From NCBI GenBank assembly GCA_914767715.1, contig OU612071.1:620001-684000 (forward strand): a DNA stretch of 64,000 bases. Direction: 5' to 3'. Shown in pieces: positions 62,401 to 64,000 of the stretch. The first letter of the stretch is position 1. Each line of letters begins with the position of its first letter. A program made the translations under genes and the position numbers. The stretch is from Membranipora membranacea. Its lineage: Eukaryota; Bryozoa; Gymnolaemata; Cheilostomatida; Membraniporidae. The notes under the pieces were generated by a model that was given only the letters and a program-made list of their open reading frames with translations, made no database searches and was not told the DNA's origin.

Positions 62401-63630
62401 CGGAGCTAAGACTACACAGCCTGATGGTGGGAGTGGCCAAGTTACAGACAGAATTATACCAGGTATAGTTATAGCTCCTCCCCCTAACCTCCCTCTCCCC
62501 CTCTCTCTCTCTCTCTAACTCTTAGCAGAGTATGAGTCTCTTCATATTATCATCTGATCTAGTATGATACAAACTAATGTAAATGAGTATTACTTCTTGT
62601 GTCTGATGCTACAGAGCCATCTCCGTGTAATCTCGCTTACAAACAAGCTGAAACTAAATAAGATTTTGATTGTTTAGTAGTAATGGCGACTATTCCAATA
62701 TATCGAATCTTATCAGGTAAAATTTTCACTTCAATATAACCACACAATCAATCACGCCTGAAAATCACATAGCCTGTATTCAGCATTCTTACTGTCAGTC
62801 ATAACTAGCGAGTCGTCTCGCCTATCCCCGTGTTATGACTCTGGTATTGAGGAGCTGATCACAGGCTATTATATATACACCACATTTTGCCAGCTTGTTA
62901 CTGTTGTTGTAATTTTCATGCTTGTCTCTCACACACGTAGTGTCAGCAGATTAAAGGCTGGTCCACAGCAGATTAAAGGCTGGACCACAGTTACTGCGTT
63001 ATTGTAGGCCAAGCTTCAGATTTGTAATAATTGCTTGAGAGCTAACTTAGATTATGAAATGTAAAATAAATTAGTTTAGGAGTTACTAGCTTGCTATACA
63101 TACAGAACACTTACAGATTATTAGTGTGCTACGGGGTGTCCGGGTATCACCGTGTTATTGGGTGGTTGAGTATCACCGTGTTACGGGGGTGGTGTTTATT
63201 GATATATTACAGCACATATAGAATAGAGAACATCTGAGCGCATCTGTTAGACTCTTAGTATAAAATATAAGTCTGTCGCTTCTCAATCTTATCCGCCCGT
63301 TTTTATATCCAACTCCTCGACCGACCTACATACTCCCCCTATCCCTCTCCTCTCAATATGAAATATTCTCAAATATTATTAAAATCCTTCCCATTTCATT
63401 ATTATATTTTGTTAGATGTTGTTTAATTTTTCTAAGATTAATTTTGTGCAGGGCCCAAGCTTGAAAATTATCACTTAACTATCAGTGAAAAATAACATGT
63501 TTTAATCTATTAATTATTTGTTTATTTTGCTGTTGAAGTTTATTATTTTATTTCATAGCTGACGACACAACGACACCATCTGGCTATGTTGCCGGTAATG
63601 CTGGATCTGAGATAAACAGTACTCTGATTG
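47435..63630 (+). CDS. DDR: discoidin domain receptor (DDR-type collagen receptor tyrosine kinase), 3'-partial
   Basis: DDRs are single-pass receptor tyrosine kinases at the cell surface that bind collagen through an extracellular discoidin (DS) domain. Eight coding exons join in phase to give 437 ectodomain residues: signal peptide (1 to about 18), DS domain (about 22-182), DS-like domain (about 199-360) and a Thr/Pro/Ser-rich juxtamembrane linker ending NSTLIG. Matches to vertebrate DDR1/DDR2 include IPLGM, GAWCPE.PV, the VCLRLEFWGC end, LYDG, GLG.LT.G, LGWR, F.FD.IRN...M..H.NN.F, GVK.FK and VPLHH. All four DS cysteines are present (24, 70, 174, 182). The transmembrane segment and kinase are beyond the window, so kinase activity is not shown here. 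Collagen-pocket residues differ from the vertebrate ones (see findings). DDR1 versus DDR2 orthology cannot be decided. Confidence 0.93.
50812..50913. repeat. GCA/GCG/GTA triplet repeat
   Basis: Imperfect AGCAGCGGTAGCAGCGGC-type repeats, rich in CAG/CGG triplets, inside DDR intron 1. Confidence 0.9.
56881..57005 (+). repeat. 24-bp minisatellite with donor-complement core, 5 copies
   Basis: Units contain TACTACTTACCTTCTAAGGG. The sense core ACTTACCTT is the exact complement of a AAGGTAAGT donor and resembles the U1 snRNA 5' end. It lies 220 bp upstream of DDR exon 2. Confidence 0.93.
57228..57415 (+). CDS. DDR: DDR exon: discoidin domain, part 1
   Basis: Acceptor ATGTTTTCAG ends at 57227 and donor GTAAGT starts at 57416, phase 1 to 0. 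It encodes EQCSEDIPLGMGTGEVRIPD and HGAWCPEVPVD. The loop that carries the collagen-binding Trp in vertebrates reads TSSTHEEGSEAYKGRID here, without Trp. Confidence 0.93.
57416..57545 (+). repeat. (CTA)n run and 12-bp AGGTGATCGGTC array after a donor
   Basis: Directly after the exon 2 donor come a (CTA)n microsatellite (57422-57451) and six copies of AGGTGATCGGTC. The remainder of this intron to 57681 shows nothing. Confidence 0.9.
57682..57834 (+). CDS. DDR: DDR exon: discoidin domain, part 2
   Basis: Acceptor GACTTGTAG ends at 57681 and donor GTAAGT starts at 57835, phase 0 to 0. It encodes VDFGEMVTIAHVIIAGEFND and GEGTRFTQKFRVEY. Residues E101 and R109 occupy the positions of the vertebrate Arg105 and Glu113 in reverse. 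Confidence 0.93.
57821..57952 (+). repeat. ~56-bp array carrying exon end, donor and acceptor (3 copies)
   Basis: The exon end AGCGGAGAG and donor recur at 57835 (native GTAAGT), 57891 (ATAAGT, dead) and 57946 (GTTAGT). Each decoy is preceded by TTATATCAG, framing 17-nt pseudo-exons at 57874-57890 and 57929-57945. Long C runs lie between. Confidence 0.88.
57953..60759 (+). other. DDR intron 3 remainder
   Basis: AT-rich intron with minor repeats: GTGACATCATGGAGG x3-4 (58947-59003), degenerate TTGTGTATGAG units near 59280-59335, an AGAAGCCTTATCTACATAC tandem near 59932-59985. No coding sequence. Confidence 0.55.
60760..60937 (+). CDS. DDR: DDR exon: discoidin domain, part 3
   Basis: Acceptor TTGTTTGTAG ends at 60759 and donor GTAAGT starts at 60938, phase 0 to 1. 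It encodes DIFNGNMNTRSQHFLTTN, AARVRIVPLSEVRESVCLRL and EFWGCFRHGIAEYSSP, closing the DS domain with its two C-terminal cysteines. Confidence 0.94.
60938..61144 (+). other. DDR intron 4 with duplicated acceptor edge
   Basis: AGGACCTATTTGTGT occurs at about 61070 and 61108, and GTACTTACTTAT occurs twice just before the acceptor, so the intron end has been locally duplicated. Confidence 0.6.
61145..61404 (+). CDS. DDR: DDR exon: discoidin-like domain, part 1
   Basis: Acceptor ACTTATAG ends at 61144 and donor GTTAGT starts at 61405, phase 1 to 0. It encodes GDTYTFTDKLYDGDLSNGRL, GGLGLLTNGTEGSDSY, DWLGWRDD and FELDHIRNISQMTIHSNNQF. NGT and NIS are potential N-glycosylation sites. Confidence 0.94.
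61677..61829 (+). CDS. DDR: DDR exon: discoidin-like domain, part 2
   Basis: Acceptor TTACTTACAG ends at 61676 and donor GTTAGT starts at 61830, phase 0 to 0. It encodes VFKQARFYTSIGGAQYTPQP and SRDVIIPLHHQVAKFVK. The Cys found in this strand of the vertebrate proteins is absent. Confidence 0.93.
62219..62462 (+). CDS. DDR: DDR exon: discoidin-like domain end and linker
   Basis: Acceptor ATTTTGTAG ends at 62218 and donor GTATAG starts at 62463, phase 0 to 1. It encodes VVLEFDAKWIMISEVRFESR, ending the DS-like domain, then a Thr/Ser/Pro-rich linker suited to O-glycosylation. Confidence 0.9.
62463..63558 (+). other. DDR intron 7
   Basis: Contains a (CT)n run near 62498-62518, a 24-bp duplication (GCAGATTAAAGGCTGGWCCA, 62943-62990) and a duplicated TATCACCGTGTTA near 63147-63185. 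An acceptor-like site at 62613 leads to an early stop and is not an exon. Confidence 0.55.
63559..63630 (+). CDS. DDR: DDR exon: extracellular juxtamembrane linker
   Basis: Acceptor TTTCATAG ends at 63558 and donor GTTAGT starts at 63631, phase 1 to 1. It encodes DDTTTPSGYVAGNAGSEINS followed by TLIG; the IG ending resembles the residues just before the DDR2 transmembrane helix. An internal donor GTAATG at 63595 would shorten it by 12 residues in frame. Confidence 0.7.
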
Positions 63631-64000
63631 GTTAGTTTATTAGTAATATTTCACTCTTGTGGTTTCTTGTCTACAAGTCTATTATTATCTCACAGTTTGG
63701 AGTTACCCTCTCTCTGAGGTCAGTGTTCAGAGAGAGGACAACTATTTATTTCAATCAATTTTGAGATCTGCGCTTAGGCACTCCAGTCCAGGATTCATAC
63801 CTCTATCTCCATACATACCCATGTATATTACACATGCTAATATTGAAGATATACAAATCCTTAACACTGATCGGACAGCTGATCCCGTACAGACACACAG
63901 ACAGAGATCTATCATTTCTTTGAGCTGATCAGTTTACTAATATGTATAAGTTTAGATATGATATGATCCCTCGGCTCTCTCTCCCTCCCTTACCTGTGTG

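Noticed and set aside
62614-62660. DDR exon after the acceptor at 62613
   Set aside because: In the required phase it reaches TAA after 15 codons (ending AETK), and a better phase-matched exon exists at 63559.

Overview
The window comes from an animal nuclear genome. Its genes are split by short GT-AG introns, the DNA is AT-rich and full of minisatellites, and it carries 3' pieces of a non-LTR retrotransposon. Two genes are recognisable, both on the + strand. Both proteins are typical of metazoans; the divergence from the vertebrate proteins and the compact introns suggest a non-vertebrate animal. I cannot place the phylum from sequence alone.

Region 1 (about 1-27,030) is a SEC16-type gene, the scaffold protein of ER exit sites that organises COPII coat assembly. 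Its 5' end lies outside the window. I could chain 39 exons whose splice phases all agree, giving exactly 2,308 codons including the stop at 26115-26117. The order is: a long Pro/Gln/Ser-rich N-terminal region (358-12043), the conserved Sec16 central domain (12797-17889), a Gln/Asn-rich linker (18033-20644), the C-terminal conserved block (21086-22600) and a Gln/Pro-rich tail.

Region 2 (about 27,030-47,337) is gene-poor. It holds a damaged LINE 3' end (29,750-30,330), a tandem perfect palindrome (30350-30458) with a relative at 42475-42506, an 11-bp array (36539-36824), a 703-bp foldback transposon with 7-bp target duplications (37398-38100), a tRNA-like SINE head (about 45,263-45,334) and several minisatellites. 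I see no convincing protein gene.

Region 3 (47,338-64,000) is the 5' part of a discoidin domain receptor (DDR-type collagen receptor tyrosine kinase): signal peptide, a 9.7-kb first intron, discoidin domain, discoidin-like domain and juxtamembrane linker. The transmembrane segment and kinase lie beyond the window.

The most unusual feature is a gene-architecture pattern. At ten or more exon-intron junctions the intron edge has been tandemly amplified with the splice site inside the unit, giving ladders of decoy donors or acceptors spaced exactly 14, 20, 31, 33, 34, 35, 38, 46, about 55 or 58 bp apart. Other points of note are a candidate 25-nt intron, a 24-nt microexon, sense-strand arrays complementary to the 5' splice site, and a DDR discoidin domain whose collagen-pocket residues are replaced, including a reciprocal Arg/Glu swap.
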